NCBI RefSeq assembly: GCF_018271995.1 | Contig: NZ_JAGUCO010000024.1 | Coordinates: forward strand, 1 to 64,000 | DNA from: Carboxylicivirga linearis | GTDB lineage: Bacteria; Bacteroidota; Bacteroidia; Bacteroidales; Marinilabiliaceae | Direction: 5' to 3' | DNA: 64,000 nucleotides | Shown: piece by piece, positions 51,660 through 61,739 of the stretch | Position numbering within the stretch: the stretch's first letter is position 1 | How the letters are laid out: every line of letters starts with the position of its first letter | Made by a program: the position numbers and the translations under genes | Notes under the pieces: generated by a model | Databases searched by the model: none | What the model was told of the DNA's origin: nothing | Seen by the model: only the letters and a program-made list of their open reading frames with translations

Positions 51660-52616
51660 ATGAAACTGAATTTTTTCATTGCTATTATAATTATCGTCTT
51701 CATTGGTTTTTCATGTAATAAAGATGACAAAGCGATTCCGGCACCTACTATTTATCTTTCTATGCCGGAACAAGGTTTTGATGTTGACATTGATAGCTCA
51801 TTTATTATTGAGCCTAAAATAACCTACGATATATCCTCGAGCTATGCGTGGATATTAGAGGATGAAATTATTTCAACTGATAAAGATTTTACCTTTTTTG
51901 ATTATGGATACGGATCTTTTGATTTTACCTTTACGGTAACTACACCTTCAGGTGTTGATAGCATGTTCATACCAATTTATGGGATCGATTTCTGCACATT
52001 TGAAGAAATTGAATTCCCCGAAGACAGCACCTATCACAACTCTCCAGATAATGGATTTTTTAGTTTTAAATACATTCAATTAAGCAACGATTATAATGGT
52101 AATTATATCGATTGGAGTGGCTTTGCCGTTAGCAGCGAAACCAATCAATCATCGTATGCTATCAGCAATCAATTTAGCGTTTATAACAACTCTGGCTCAG
52201 ATGATTCTGATAAATTTGGTGTATTCAAACAGTCAGACAATATTAATCATCAGATATCTTTTTCCGACGGCCAAGCCCATCAATTAAAATCTATTGACGT
52301 GAATAACTCAACTTTAGCTTATTTAACAATGAATGAAGGCTTTAAAAGAAGAGATACAGTTGATTTTTTCCGCTTAACCATTAGTAGTTATGATGAAAAT
52401 AACATGGTTAAAGATAGCATTGAATATTATTTGGCTGACTATAGATACCCTCGGACTTCTGACAAATTTATTATCTCAACATGGAAGACTGTTGATCTTT
52501 CTGCATTAGGGGAAGTTAATGCCATTGGGTTTAAATTAGCATCTTCATTTGACAATGATACCGTTTACACCATGCCCAACTATTTTTGCTTCGATAATTT
52601 AAAAATTAATAATTAG
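51660..52616 (+). CDS. DUF4465 lipoprotein
   Basis: The 318-residue precursor has lipobox FSC at 18-20. A PKD-like domain (about 30-110) precedes a DUF4465 beta-sandwich (about 115-318) with the typical YHNSPDNGFFSFKYIQLSNDYNGNYIDWSGFAVS opening region in shortened form and a terminal FCFDNLKI. DUF4465 proteins are extracellular or surface proteins of unknown binding target. It starts directly after the thioredoxin gene. Its 3' end overlaps the convergent protease gene by four bases. Confidence 0.88.
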   Translation: MKLNFFIAIIIIVFIGFSCNKDDKAIPAPTIYLSMPEQGFDVDIDSSFIIEPKITYDISSSYAWILEDEIISTDKDFTFFDYGYGSFDFTFTVTTPSGVDSMFIPIYGIDFCTFEEIEFPEDSTYHNSPDNGFFSFKYIQLSNDYNGNYIDWSGFAVSSETNQSSYAISNQFSVYNNSGSDDSDKFGVFKQSDNINHQISFSDGQAHQLKSIDVNNSTLAYLTMNEGFKRRDTVDFFRLTISSYDENNMVKDSIEYYLADYRYPRTSDKFIISTWKTVDLSALGEVNAIGFKLASSFDNDTVYTMPNYFCFDNLKINN

Positions 52617-54736
52617 GGTATAATCAATATTTTTTGAGGAATGGTTGAAACCGGGTTCTTAAATACAGCAATGTACAATCCTTGCGTAATATTTGATGGT
52701 AGAACAAGATTATCACTTTTCTCACCATTGCGATTGTATATATATACTAACGATCCATTTGAGCTGTACAATTCAATACTTGATAAATGCTCAAGATTAG
52801 TAGCGTAATTAAGATATCCATTCACACAAGGGTTGGGTTTGATTACCACTTGTTTTTCTTCTAAACTATCAACTGTTGTTGCTAATTCAAAATCAGAACC
52901 AAGAAAATCAATCCAAAACACTCCATTTTCACCCGTAGGATTTAACTGATCAAAGCCCTTCCATGATCCATTATCTCTGATATATGCTCTATTGCGAACA
53001 AAAGAACCTATGTTTTTATGCACATTGTACAAAGCAAAGGTATCTGCACTTGCCGGGTTAGTTAATTCAACACCGATAAAAAACTCACCATTGATTTGTA
53101 ATGCATTATTAAGTTCAACAAAATACTCTCGTCTCTTTATTTCAGCGAGAGAAAGATCCGAAGCTTCAAAAACAACATTTGCAGGAGCACCTCCTATACT
53201 ATTCCATATTTTAACATTAATACTCGATGTTAGAGAGTAATCGCAAATAGCTGGAATAATATAAATACCATGTATCTTCACTGAGCTATAGTCGTAGAAA
53301 TATTGTGCGAAACCATCGTATCCTTCGCTATTGGTTCCTGACCATGGTCCGGAAAAAGAATCACCATATAGCAATACTGGTGTCATTTCATCATCGGCAA
53401 AACTTTTCCTTTTTATAGCTCCTTTATAAAAATCAAAACCATCAATTGTAGAAGTCTTTGATTGTAAAGGATCAAGCCAATAAGCCAATTGCTCTGTCGA
53501 ATCTGAATGCATCTCCCAAGCCTTGTTAATACGCGCATAGTAATCTTCATGGGGATAACTACATGAACCATAGCCACCTGATAAAGTACCTATTATTCTA
53601 CCGTCCTGGGTAAACAACCCAGAACCGGAAGATCCTCCTTCGGTAGTTCCACTCACCCAATCCTCAATTAACCAATGTCCATCCTGTATAAATCCATAAG
53701 CATTAAAAGTAGTAGCCTCTGGCGCAGCCCCAGACCACGATACTTTCTTAACATCTCCCTCGGGATGATGCACTGAATATACTGCATCTGAAAATACGGT
53801 ATTTATATCCCAACCAATCCAATAAGGTCTGTATGAAGCAGGAGGAATAGCTTCTAATTCAACTAATGAGAAGTCCATATTCTCAACTCCAGATTTAAAT
53901 TGAGCACCACTCATCTGTTGCTGATCCGTTCCAGCAATGCTATCAATGCATGAAGGAGAATCAAAATTGAAATAAAAAACCATATTTCCTGCTTCACTCT
54001 GATTACTAACACAGTGTGCTGCCGTTAGAAAATACGGAGTACCGTCGTTATTGGTATTATTGACCAATGTACCTGAACATAAATAGCCATTAACAAGATA
54101 CTTTACCACAGAACGTCTGACTTCATCCGGCACTCGTGAGTCGCAACCAACATCCACATTACAATCGCCAGACATACCAAAGTCCATATTCCTCTTCAGG
54201 TAATCATTAATTCCTAAAAAATCGTGATATACTTCACCAATAACTAATTGCTGTTCATCAGCTATATTCTGGGCCGTTTGTAATTCCACAACTATTTCAT
54301 CACCCAAAACAGGTGAAGTAGCCAATTTACCAAATTCCTTATTATTTGCCTCTGTGAAACTCCCAAGTATTACAGACCGATCATTATTATAAATAAAAAC
54401 TTTTGAATCTCCGGTAAGCTTAAACTCACTAAAGTTAATACTTAAACTCTTGGCAGTTTGAGATTTTAAAACTAATTGCCAAACTAATGTTCCATCTCCC
54501 TGATCATACCATATACCAGAATTTACAGGTGAATAATCGACATAAATTGGATAAGCATATCGCAATGGACCATTTCCGGTAGACGCCTCTTCTTTCAAGG
54601 CAATTATACTTGGCTCGCCAACTAATTGAAGGGATTCTGTGGAGAAGATATCTGATGGTCTCCCTCCATGTGAAATTTGTGCATATATTGTAACACTGCA
54701 TAAAATCAGCAGTATTGTAACTATTCTTTTTAACAT
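52613..54736 (-). CDS. Secreted trypsin-like serine protease with type IX tail
   Basis: The 707-residue precursor has a signal peptide ending near YAQ and a prodomain (about 21-185). A chymotrypsin-fold domain follows with the triad His241 (FLTAAHC), Asp288 (NMDFSLVEL) and Ser370 (GGSSGSGLF). It resembles lysyl endopeptidase-type enzymes. A jelly-roll-like region spans about 440-600. The C-terminal 80 residues (KPNPCVNGYLNYATN ... SIELYSSNGSLVYIYNRNG) are a type A sorting domain for type IX secretion. Disulfide-prone Cys residues near 192, 198, 220 and 242 agree with an extracellular enzyme. Confidence 0.92.
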   Translation of the reverse strand: MLKRIVTILLILCSVTIYAQISHGGRPSDIFSTESLQLVGEPSIIALKEEASTGNGPLRYAYPIYVDYSPVNSGIWYDQGDGTLVWQLVLKSQTAKSLSINFSEFKLTGDSKVFIYNNDRSVILGSFTEANNKEFGKLATSPVLGDEIVVELQTAQNIADEQQLVIGEVYHDFLGINDYLKRNMDFGMSGDCNVDVGCDSRVPDEVRRSVVKYLVNGYLCSGTLVNNTNNDGTPYFLTAAHCVSNQSEAGNMVFYFNFDSPSCIDSIAGTDQQQMSGAQFKSGVENMDFSLVELEAIPPASYRPYWIGWDINTVFSDAVYSVHHPEGDVKKVSWSGAAPEATTFNAYGFIQDGHWLIEDWVSGTTEGGSSGSGLFTQDGRIIGTLSGGYGSCSYPHEDYYARINKAWEMHSDSTEQLAYWLDPLQSKTSTIDGFDFYKGAIKRKSFADDEMTPVLLYGDSFSGPWSGTNSEGYDGFAQYFYDYSSVKIHGIYIIPAICDYSLTSSINVKIWNSIGGAPANVVFEASDLSLAEIKRREYFVELNNALQINGEFFIGVELTNPASADTFALYNVHKNIGSFVRNRAYIRDNGSWKGFDQLNPTGENGVFWIDFLGSDFELATTVDSLEEKQVVIKPNPCVNGYLNYATNLEHLSSIELYSSNGSLVYIYNRNGEKSDNLVLPSNITQGLYIAVFKNPVSTIPQKILIIP

Positions 54737-54767
54737 ACTTCTACTAACAATTTACCGTCCAAAATTT

Positions 54768-56060
54768 TTATTCGTCAGCATCACTCTGTCTACTGGTTTT
54801 ATCTTCGTCTTCCCTACTTAATCCCACCTTTTTAACAACCTTCAACAAAGGTAAAACACGTTTAATTCGTCCCATTCGCCCTAACCTGTCATGAACTAAA
54901 GCCCATGCCATTACAATACTGGTTACTATAATTGACAATGTCAATATCCCCAATTCAAAGTCATTTATTCTGAATTCAATTGGAATAGCGAAAAACAAAA
55001 GTACAGATATTAAACCTCTGGGTGCAATTAAAAATTGAGGAAAATAGTTCTTTCTAAACATTACTTTAAATAAACCCCATCTAAAACCATAAACCCCAAC
55101 CATAAAATAGGCAGTTAACAGCAATATTTTAGGCACAAACACCCCTGCCAGAGTAATTGATAAGCCCAAAACAAAGAAGAAGAAAGTACGCACAACAAAT
55201 GAACTTTCTTTGGTTATTAGCTTAAAGTCAACTAATACTTTTGATACATTTTCTTCGATCAGATACTTCTTGAGAGGTCCAAAAAAGAATAATTTCCTGT
55301 TCTCAAGAATAACTCCAAACACCAAAATCATAAGCAAGGAAGATAAATGAAACAGCTTTCCTATATCATAGATTAGAATTAAAACAGCAAAAAACAAAAA
55401 CAGTTTTACATCAGATCTAATTCGTTGAAATGCAAATATCATTGCATACGATAAAAGCACACTTAATATTAGGGTACCTCCTATATTTGAGATGATATTT
55501 ACACCAATCATGGTAGCACCATTCTCATTAATGTTTTCAAGTAACAGATAGAAGAACATGATACCCAATATATCAGAAAGAGTACTCTCGTATATTAAAA
55601 ACTCTTTCTTCTCTTTAGGTAACCCACTTACACTGGGAATTACAATAGCACTACTTGTAATTGCTAAAGGAATGGCATAAATAATTGCTGACAACCAATC
55701 GATATTACCGATAAAATACTGAATACCAATAGCCAATAAAAAAGTATTAAAGAACAGAGACAGAGCCGACACTAATAAAGCACTTCCAATTTGTTTCAGG
55801 TTCTCTTTTTTTAACTCTAAATCAAGAGCTGCCTCCAAAACAATTAATACCAACCCAACTATACCTAATAACTCTAATGGAAGAAACCAATCAGCTTCAT
55901 TAAAATTAAATCCCAGCAACTCCTTTGCCAGGTAACCACTTGAAATTAGAAGTATTACACTGGGAACATTTGTTTTTTTTGCAATTAAATTAAACAAATA
56001 AGAAACAATAATAATAATTGCGGCACCTATTAAAATATAATATGCACTGACTCCTTCCAT
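54768..56060 (-). CDS. Cation/proton antiporter (CPA family)
   Basis: The 430-residue membrane protein has about twelve hydrophobic segments and a short charged cytosolic tail (about 395-430). The sequence fits the Na+/H+ exchanger fold. GLVLIVLEAALDLELKKENL and PLAITSSAIVIPSV correspond to the crossing transport helices, and an acidic position occurs in YESTLSDILGIMFF (Asp in the ND/SD-type motif of the family). RGLISVLLFFAIP is the conserved late helix. Sodium or potassium cannot be distinguished. It lies downstream of the buk terminator and is transcribed separately from the fermentation operon. Confidence 0.9.
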   Translation of the reverse strand: MEGVSAYYILIGAAIIIIVSYLFNLIAKKTNVPSVILLISSGYLAKELLGFNFNEADWFLPLELLGIVGLVLIVLEAALDLELKKENLKQIGSALLVSALSLFFNTFLLAIGIQYFIGNIDWLSAIIYAIPLAITSSAIVIPSVSGLPKEKKEFLIYESTLSDILGIMFFYLLLENINENGATMIGVNIISNIGGTLILSVLLSYAMIFAFQRIRSDVKLFLFFAVLILIYDIGKLFHLSSLLMILVFGVILENRKLFFFGPLKKYLIEENVSKVLVDFKLITKESSFVVRTFFFFVLGLSITLAGVFVPKILLLTAYFMVGVYGFRWGLFKVMFRKNYFPQFLIAPRGLISVLLFFAIPIEFRINDFELGILTLSIIVTSIVMAWALVHDRLGRMGRIKRVLPLLKVVKKVGLSREDEDKTSRQSDADE

Positions 56061-56099
56061 ACAGATAGTTTAGATTTGATGCATAAGATATAAAAAAAA

Positions 56100-56121
56100 T
56101 GCCGCAGAATGTTCTACGGCA
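56100..56121 (-). terminator. Terminator of the pta-buk operon
   Basis: TGCCGCAGAA (56100-56109) pairs with TTCTACGGCA (56112-56121) with one wobble. On the - strand it is followed by eight Ts. It lies 24 bases past the buk stop codon. Confidence 0.9.
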
Positions 56122-56144
56122 ATTCAAATCTATTTATTTGTTAC

Positions 56145-57221
56145 TTATTCATACACCTTGCATTCTACTTCACCTGCTAAAACACTAATGGCATTATCAG
56201 CTAAAGCTTTCATCTCATCCTCTCCGGGATAAATTTTTATTGGAGCTACCCAGCCCACCATATCTTTAATATAGTCAGTTACTGTTTTATCATGAGCTAT
56301 ACCTCCTGTAATGATTATACCGTCAACTTCTCCCTTTAAAACAGCTGCACATCCGCCAATGGTTTTTCCTATCTGATAAGACATTGCCTTCAAAATCAGC
56401 ATATGATGCTCATCACCGGCTAAAGCCTTTTCCTCAACTTCATTAGCTTGATTAGTACCTAAATGAGCTACCATTCCTCCTTTACCATTTACCAACTTAC
56501 GCATTTCTTCATAGGTATATTTACCGCTAAAGCAAGCATCAATTAAAGCTCCTGTCGGCAAAGTACCGGCTCTTTCAGGCGAAAAAGGTCCGTAACCATC
56601 TAAGGCATTATTTACATCTATAACACGACCTTTATGATGTGCACCAACAGATATACCTCCACCTAAATGTGCTACAATCACATTAATATCTTCATATCTT
56701 TTATCGATGGATTTGGCAAAATTCTTAGCAACAGCTTTCTGGTTAAGAGCATGAAAAACAGATCGACGTGGCATTTCCGGATGACCAGTTACCCGGGCAA
56801 CATCCTCCAGTTCATCAACTACAACAGGATCCGCAATAAAAGCTCGCGCTTCTGGTATCACCTTGGCTATATCGTCGGCTATTAAGCCTCCCAAGTTACT
56901 AGCATGTTGCCCTAATATACCTTTTCGCAAATCAGCTTTTAAGGCTTCATTTACTTCATATACACCAGAGGATATCGGTTTTACTAAACCACCACGCCCA
57001 ACAATGGCATCAAAATCATCAATATCTATTTCGGCCTGAATCAGTTCGCTTAAGATACATTCTTTCCTAAATTCGAATTGAGCGGCAATATTTTCAAATT
57101 GAGCTAATTGCTCTGCCGAATGTCTTAAAGTTTTCAGAAAAATAGATTCACTACCCTCATACACCGCTATTTTTGTTGAGGTAGATCCGGGATTTATCAC
57201 TAAAACTTTACTTCGTTTCAT
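56145..57221 (-). CDS. buk: Butyrate kinase
   Basis: The 358-residue ASKHA-fold kinase forms ATP from butyryl phosphate. It has the phosphate-1 loop VLVINPGSTSTKIAVYEG at the N-terminus, VAHLGGGISVGAH and the adenosine region IDGIIITGGIAHDK. It is the last gene of the six-gene operon, 48 bases after ptb. With ptb it gives the classic butyryl-CoA to butyrate route. Branched acyl-CoAs from amino-acid breakdown are possible alternative substrates in the family. Confidence 0.93.
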   Translation of the reverse strand: MKRSKVLVINPGSTSTKIAVYEGSESIFLKTLRHSAEQLAQFENIAAQFEFRKECILSELIQAEIDIDDFDAIVGRGGLVKPISSGVYEVNEALKADLRKGILGQHASNLGGLIADDIAKVIPEARAFIADPVVVDELEDVARVTGHPEMPRRSVFHALNQKAVAKNFAKSIDKRYEDINVIVAHLGGGISVGAHHKGRVIDVNNALDGYGPFSPERAGTLPTGALIDACFSGKYTYEEMRKLVNGKGGMVAHLGTNQANEVEEKALAGDEHHMLILKAMSYQIGKTIGGCAAVLKGEVDGIIITGGIAHDKTVTDYIKDMVGWVAPIKIYPGEDEMKALADNAISVLAGEVECKVYE

Positions 57222-57269
57222 TACACGTATTGATTTAAGGGAATATTCAAATAAATTGTAAGCCTGGAA

Positions 57270-58166
57270 TCAGGCCATTGCTGCAAGCAAGATACTATTA
57301 TATTTCGATTCTTCTGAATCGCTTCTTGAAGTGAGCACAATAGGCGCTGAAGCTCCTAATATTACTGAAGCTACTTTTGCTTTAGCAAAAAACACCAAAG
57401 TCTTGTACAGAACATTACCCACCTCAATATCAGGCATTAATAAAAGATCAGTATCACCAGCAACCCCACTTTTAATACCTTTATGCTTTGCACTTTCAAA
57501 ACTAACTGCATTATCAAAAGCTAAAGGTCCATCAATAATACAATTTTTAATCTGATCGCGCTGATTCATTTTAGATAACAAAGCTGCATCAAGAGTGGCT
57601 TGCATGCTTTCATTCACCATCTCAATAGCACCGAGCACAGCTACTTTGGGTTTTGGAATTCCCATTTTATTTAAATAACCTACCGAATTATTTACAATAT
57701 CGATTTTGTCTTTCAGGTTGGGAGCTATATTCATAGCAACATCTGTTACAGCTATCAATTTATGATAGGTATCAACCTCAAACAAAGCAAAGTGTGACAA
57801 TAACCTACCTGTACGTAGGCCCCATTCTTTATTTAGTACTCCTTTTAACAAGGTAGGAGTTGCCACCTTACCTTTCATTAGAATATCAGCCTGACTATCG
57901 TGAACCATTCGAACTGCTATTTCAACAGCTTTCTCATTATCAGATTCGTCAATGAAAGAAGCTTGGGAGAAATCATAGCCTTTGGCAGCTATAATAGCTT
58001 CTGTTTCGGATTGCGATCCAATTAAGATAGGTTCGATAATACCGGCCTGATAAGCATTATGAACCGCGTCGAGGGAATGACCATCCTGCGACACGGCTAA
58101 TGCTAATTTCTTCTTAACCTTCTTTTGAAGAATTAGTTTCTGAAGATCATTAAGGGATTTAAACAT
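57270..58166 (-). CDS. ptb: Phosphate butyryltransferase
   Basis: The 298-residue enzyme exchanges CoA for phosphate on butyryl-CoA. It belongs to the phosphate acyltransferase fold, with LALAVSQDGHSLDAV near the start, the segment DILMKGKVATPTLLKGVLNKEWGLRTG, and the C-terminal GASAPIVLTSRSDSEESKYNSILLA, where family members bind phosphate and CoA. The length and the absence of extra domains separate it from pta. It lies between ackA (33-base gap) and buk (48-base gap). Confidence 0.93.
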   Translation of the reverse strand: MFKSLNDLQKLILQKKVKKKLALAVSQDGHSLDAVHNAYQAGIIEPILIGSQSETEAIIAAKGYDFSQASFIDESDNEKAVEIAVRMVHDSQADILMKGKVATPTLLKGVLNKEWGLRTGRLLSHFALFEVDTYHKLIAVTDVAMNIAPNLKDKIDIVNNSVGYLNKMGIPKPKVAVLGAIEMVNESMQATLDAALLSKMNQRDQIKNCIIDGPLAFDNAVSFESAKHKGIKSGVAGDTDLLLMPDIEVGNVLYKTLVFFAKAKVASVILGASAPIVLTSRSDSEESKYNSILLAAMA

Positions 58167-58199
58167 AAAATTGAAATTTGTTGATTGAGTTCTTTCTAT

Positions 58200-59414
58200 T
58201 TAACGATTAGCTAATTCCTCAACAATGTTTTTGGTATCTAATGCGATTACTAACTCTTCATTAGTTGGGACAACCATAACCGTTGTTTTGGAATTTTCAG
58301 TGCTTACTACTTTTTCATCTCCAATAACACCAATATTTACCTCTTTGTTAACTTCAATACCTAAAAACTCAAGATCTTTACAGATTACTTCTCTTCTGAA
58401 ACCTGAATTTTCGCCAATTCCGCCAGTAAAAATTAAGATATCAACACCTCCCATAGCAGCTGCATAAGCACCAATATACTTCTTCACTCTATAGTCGTAA
58501 ACGTCTAATCCAAGCTGTGCTATTTCATCTCCTTCGGAAGCGGCATCCTGTATTTCTCTCATATCAGACGAAATACCTGTCAGACCTAACAAACCACTGT
58601 GCTTATTAAATAATACACTAGCAGAACGAGTACCAATTTTTTCTTTGTCCATAATGTAAGTAACTGCACCTAAATCTAGATCACCGGCACGTGTACCCAT
58701 TACTAACCCCTCCAGTGGAGTAAAACCCATTGAAGTATCAACTGATTCGCCATTTTGAATGGCTGCAATTGAAGCACCATTACCCAAATGACAAGAAATA
58801 ATTTTTTGCTCTTTATAATCTACTCCAAGCATGTCGCAGGCACGGCTTGATACATATCGATGACTGGTTCCATGGAAACCATAACGTCGGATACCATACT
58901 GATTATAAAGCGTTTTAGGAATAGCATACATATATGCCTTCTTAGGCATTGTTTGATGGAATGCAGTATCAAACACACCACACTGAGGTACGTTTGGCAA
59001 CAATTGAGTAATAGCCTCAATACCCTTAAGGTTTGGTGGGTTATGCAATGGAGCCAAATCTATGCATTCTTCCATTTTTTTGATTACATCATCAGTAATG
59101 TAAACACTTGAGTTAAATTCCTCTCCTCCATGCACAACTCGGTGCCCTACTGCATCAATCTCATCCAGACTTGCAATACATCCGTGCTTCTCACTTAATA
59201 ATACTCCTAAAATATAATCGATACCAGCCTGATGATCTAAAATCTCACCTTCGAGCAATACTTTTTTACCATCTTTTTGATGCTTCAGAAAAGATCCTTT
59301 TAAACCAATTTTCTCAACAACACCGGCAACTAATACGTCCCATTCGGTGCCGTCCATATTAAATAACTGATATTTTATTGATGAACTACCACAGTTCAAT
59401 ACTAATATTTTCAT
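58200..59414 (-). CDS. ackA: Acetate kinase (first copy)
   Basis: The 404-residue ASKHA-fold kinase makes ATP from acetyl phosphate. It has ILVLNCGSSSIKYQLF (phosphate loop), AVGHRVVHGG, DTAFHQTMP with the catalytic-region His, RRYGFHGTSHRYVS, SCHLGNGASI and IFTGGIGENS. All residues expected for catalysis are visible. It is one of two acetate kinases of the same length in this operon. It sits between hbd and ptb, which raises the possibility of a broader acyl specificity such as propionyl phosphate. Confidence 0.95.
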   Translation of the reverse strand: MKILVLNCGSSSIKYQLFNMDGTEWDVLVAGVVEKIGLKGSFLKHQKDGKKVLLEGEILDHQAGIDYILGVLLSEKHGCIASLDEIDAVGHRVVHGGEEFNSSVYITDDVIKKMEECIDLAPLHNPPNLKGIEAITQLLPNVPQCGVFDTAFHQTMPKKAYMYAIPKTLYNQYGIRRYGFHGTSHRYVSSRACDMLGVDYKEQKIISCHLGNGASIAAIQNGESVDTSMGFTPLEGLVMGTRAGDLDLGAVTYIMDKEKIGTRSASVLFNKHSGLLGLTGISSDMREIQDAASEGDEIAQLGLDVYDYRVKKYIGAYAAAMGGVDILIFTGGIGENSGFRREVICKDLEFLGIEVNKEVNIGVIGDEKVVSTENSKTTVMVVPTNEELVIALDTKNIVEELANR

Positions 59415-59483
59415 GCTTATTTTTTCTTTGTTTTGATGATGCTAATAACATCATTTAACTATATTTATCAACCAGGTTGCTAA

Positions 59484-60461
59484 TTAAAACTTGCGTACAA
59501 GATCTTCGTTTGGTAAGATATTGCCATCTTTATCATAGCGATAAAAACCAACTCCTACGTTCTTACCCAGACGTTTAGCCCTAACCAATCGACGAATCAA
59601 TGGCGAAGGAGTAAACTTCTGATTACCGAACTCCTCATGTAAGTTAGTCATCCAACGCATAACCTTGTCTAATCCAATAATATCAGCTGATTTAAACGGA
59701 CCAAAGCGCATTCCCAGGCCTACTTCCATGGTTTTATCAATATCCTCAAGAGTTGCAACACCCTCCATTAAGGTTGCACAGGCTTCGTTAAGTAATGTTA
59801 CATACAAGCGTACGCTAACAATACCTGCTGATTCCTCAACCGGAATTACATCACGATTAATCAACTTAACAAACGTACATACACGTTGATAAACCTCATC
59901 TGAAGTATATAATCCTTTAACAACTTCTATAATTCGAGCTTCAGGTGACGTTACAAAGAAATGCAGACTAACACAACGTTCTCTGATTTTTAACTCTGAA
60001 GCTAATTCAGTTATAACAATGGTTGTTGCATTGGTTGCTATGATGGCATCACTACTTACAACTTCTTCCACTCTTCTGAAAACTTCCTTACGTGTTTCAA
60101 TATTACGAACACCTGTTTCATCAGCACGAATTGCTTCAATAACAAAGTCACAACCAGCTAAATCTTTGTAATCCAAAGATCCTTTAATGCGGCTCATTAT
60201 TGCACGCTTATCACCCGGTGTTAATCCCCAGTTTTCAATTCGATTATCAAGTTCACCACCAATATTTTCTATTGCCTGATTTATTTTTTCATCGCTTAGC
60301 TCAATGAAAACTACTTCCATGCCATGCCAAGCAGCAATACGAGCAATACTTTGCCCTTCTTTACCACATCCTACAACCCCTACTTTTGAAAAAAGTGTTT
60401 TACCTTTCTTTTTTTGTCCTAAAGCATACGATTCAATAGGTTCTACAAGAATTTCAGCCAT
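59484..60461 (-). CDS. 3-hydroxyacyl-CoA (3-hydroxybutyryl-CoA) dehydrogenase
   Basis: The 325-residue NAD-dependent enzyme has a short N-terminal extension (about 25 residues). A Rossmann domain follows with KVGVVGCGKEGQSIARIAA, then the catalytic His in RCVSLHFFVTSPEARIIEVV. The C-terminal dimer domain has PVEESAGIVSVRLYVTLLNEA, MRFGPFKSADIIGLD and GKNVGVGFYRYDKDG. The glycine-rich loop reads GCGKEG where most members have GxGxMG. It converts 3-hydroxyacyl-CoA and acetoacetyl-CoA. Its place between two acetate kinases, upstream of ptb-buk, points to a role in the butyrate branch. Confidence 0.9.
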   Translation of the reverse strand: MAEILVEPIESYALGQKKKGKTLFSKVGVVGCGKEGQSIARIAAWHGMEVVFIELSDEKINQAIENIGGELDNRIENWGLTPGDKRAIMSRIKGSLDYKDLAGCDFVIEAIRADETGVRNIETRKEVFRRVEEVVSSDAIIATNATTIVITELASELKIRERCVSLHFFVTSPEARIIEVVKGLYTSDEVYQRVCTFVKLINRDVIPVEESAGIVSVRLYVTLLNEACATLMEGVATLEDIDKTMEVGLGMRFGPFKSADIIGLDKVMRWMTNLHEEFGNQKFTPSPLIRRLVRAKRLGKNVGVGFYRYDKDGNILPNEDLVRKF

Positions 60462-60478
60462 TTATATTTGTTTTATAA

Positions 60479-61693
60479 TTATCCTTTATTCGTATTATTT
60501 AATATTCCGTAAGTTTCGCGTGCAATTACAAGTTCCTCATTTGTATTGACAACAGCAACCGATACGCTAGATTCATGTGAAGAAATAATTCCTGTTTGGC
60601 CACATGTTTCCATATTTCGATGGCTATCTACCTGTAAACCCAGAAAACTTAGTTTTTTACAAACCTCTTCTCTTACTCTATAAGAATTCTCTCCTATTCC
60701 ACCAGTAAATACAAGCATATCAATTCCATCTAAAGCACCAATAAATGAAGCTATCTTTTTACGCAATCGATATACATACATGTCCAGAGCTAATTGAGCC
60801 CTATAAATTCCTTCACCTGCAGCTTGTTCAATATCTCTCATATCTGATGAAATGCCAGATATTCCTTGCAAGCCACTTTGTTTATTAATCAAACTAGAGA
60901 TTCCCCTTATACTTAATTGCTCTTTTTCTTCGAGAAACAACAAAATTCCGGGATCCAGAGAACCACATCGTGTTCCCATCATTAATCCGGTAACAGGGGT
61001 AAACCCCATTGATGTATCTATTGATTCGCCATTTTCTATTGCCGTAATGGAAGCCCCATTACCTAGATGGCAGGTTATAATCTTGGATTTAGTGAATTCT
61101 TTGTTGCAAAGTTTTGCCCCAATTTGCGCCACATATTTATGACTAATTCCATGAAAACCATAACGGCGAATTTTATATTTTTCATAAAACTGATATGGAA
61201 TTCCGTAAAGAAATGCATGTTTGGGCATTGTTTGATGAAAAGAAGTATCAAAAACGGCCACCTGCTGTACATCTGGTAATAAAACTTCAACAGATAATAT
61301 CCCCTTTAAGTTGGCAGGGTTATGCAAAGGTGCAAGTTCAGCACATTCTACAACCTGTTGCTTAACGTTATCGTTAATAACAATACTTTCTTTAAACAAC
61401 TCCCCCCCGTGTACCACTCTATGCCCTACTGCATCAATCTCTGATAATTCTTTTAAGACTCCTCCTTCAGCACTTGTTAAATGATCAAATATTAGTTTTA
61501 AACCAACAGTGTGGTCGGGTATACTCTTTTCAACAATCAGCTGCGAAACGCCATTAACGCAATGTTTAAGAGCCCCTCCTTCTATTCCAATACGCTCAAC
61601 AATACCTTTAGCAAGCAACTGCTCCTGCTCTTCAATATTGAATAGCTGATACTTGATAGATGAACTACCACTATTTAAAACCAGAATAATCAT
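60479..61693 (-). CDS. ackA: Acetate kinase (second copy)
   Basis: I start at the ATG at 61693, giving 404 residues (MIILVLNSGSSSIKYQLF), the same length as the other copy. The longer in-frame reading to 61789 overlaps the 3' end of pta and adds residues with no homologous counterpart. All kinase motifs are present: AVGHRVVHGG, DTSFHQTMP, RRYGFHGISHKYV, TCHLGNGASI and VFTGGIGENS. It follows pta by 46 bases, as in a standard pta-ackA pair, and is probably the main acetate kinase. The two copies are clearly diverged from one another. Confidence 0.95.
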   Translation of the reverse strand: MIILVLNSGSSSIKYQLFNIEEQEQLLAKGIVERIGIEGGALKHCVNGVSQLIVEKSIPDHTVGLKLIFDHLTSAEGGVLKELSEIDAVGHRVVHGGELFKESIVINDNVKQQVVECAELAPLHNPANLKGILSVEVLLPDVQQVAVFDTSFHQTMPKHAFLYGIPYQFYEKYKIRRYGFHGISHKYVAQIGAKLCNKEFTKSKIITCHLGNGASITAIENGESIDTSMGFTPVTGLMMGTRCGSLDPGILLFLEEKEQLSIRGISSLINKQSGLQGISGISSDMRDIEQAAGEGIYRAQLALDMYVYRLRKKIASFIGALDGIDMLVFTGGIGENSYRVREEVCKKLSFLGLQVDSHRNMETCGQTGIISSHESSVSVAVVNTNEELVIARETYGILNNTNKG

Positions 61694-61739
61694 TTTCTCC
61701 GGAATAAATAAAGAGCCGGACAACCGGCTCTTAAAAATA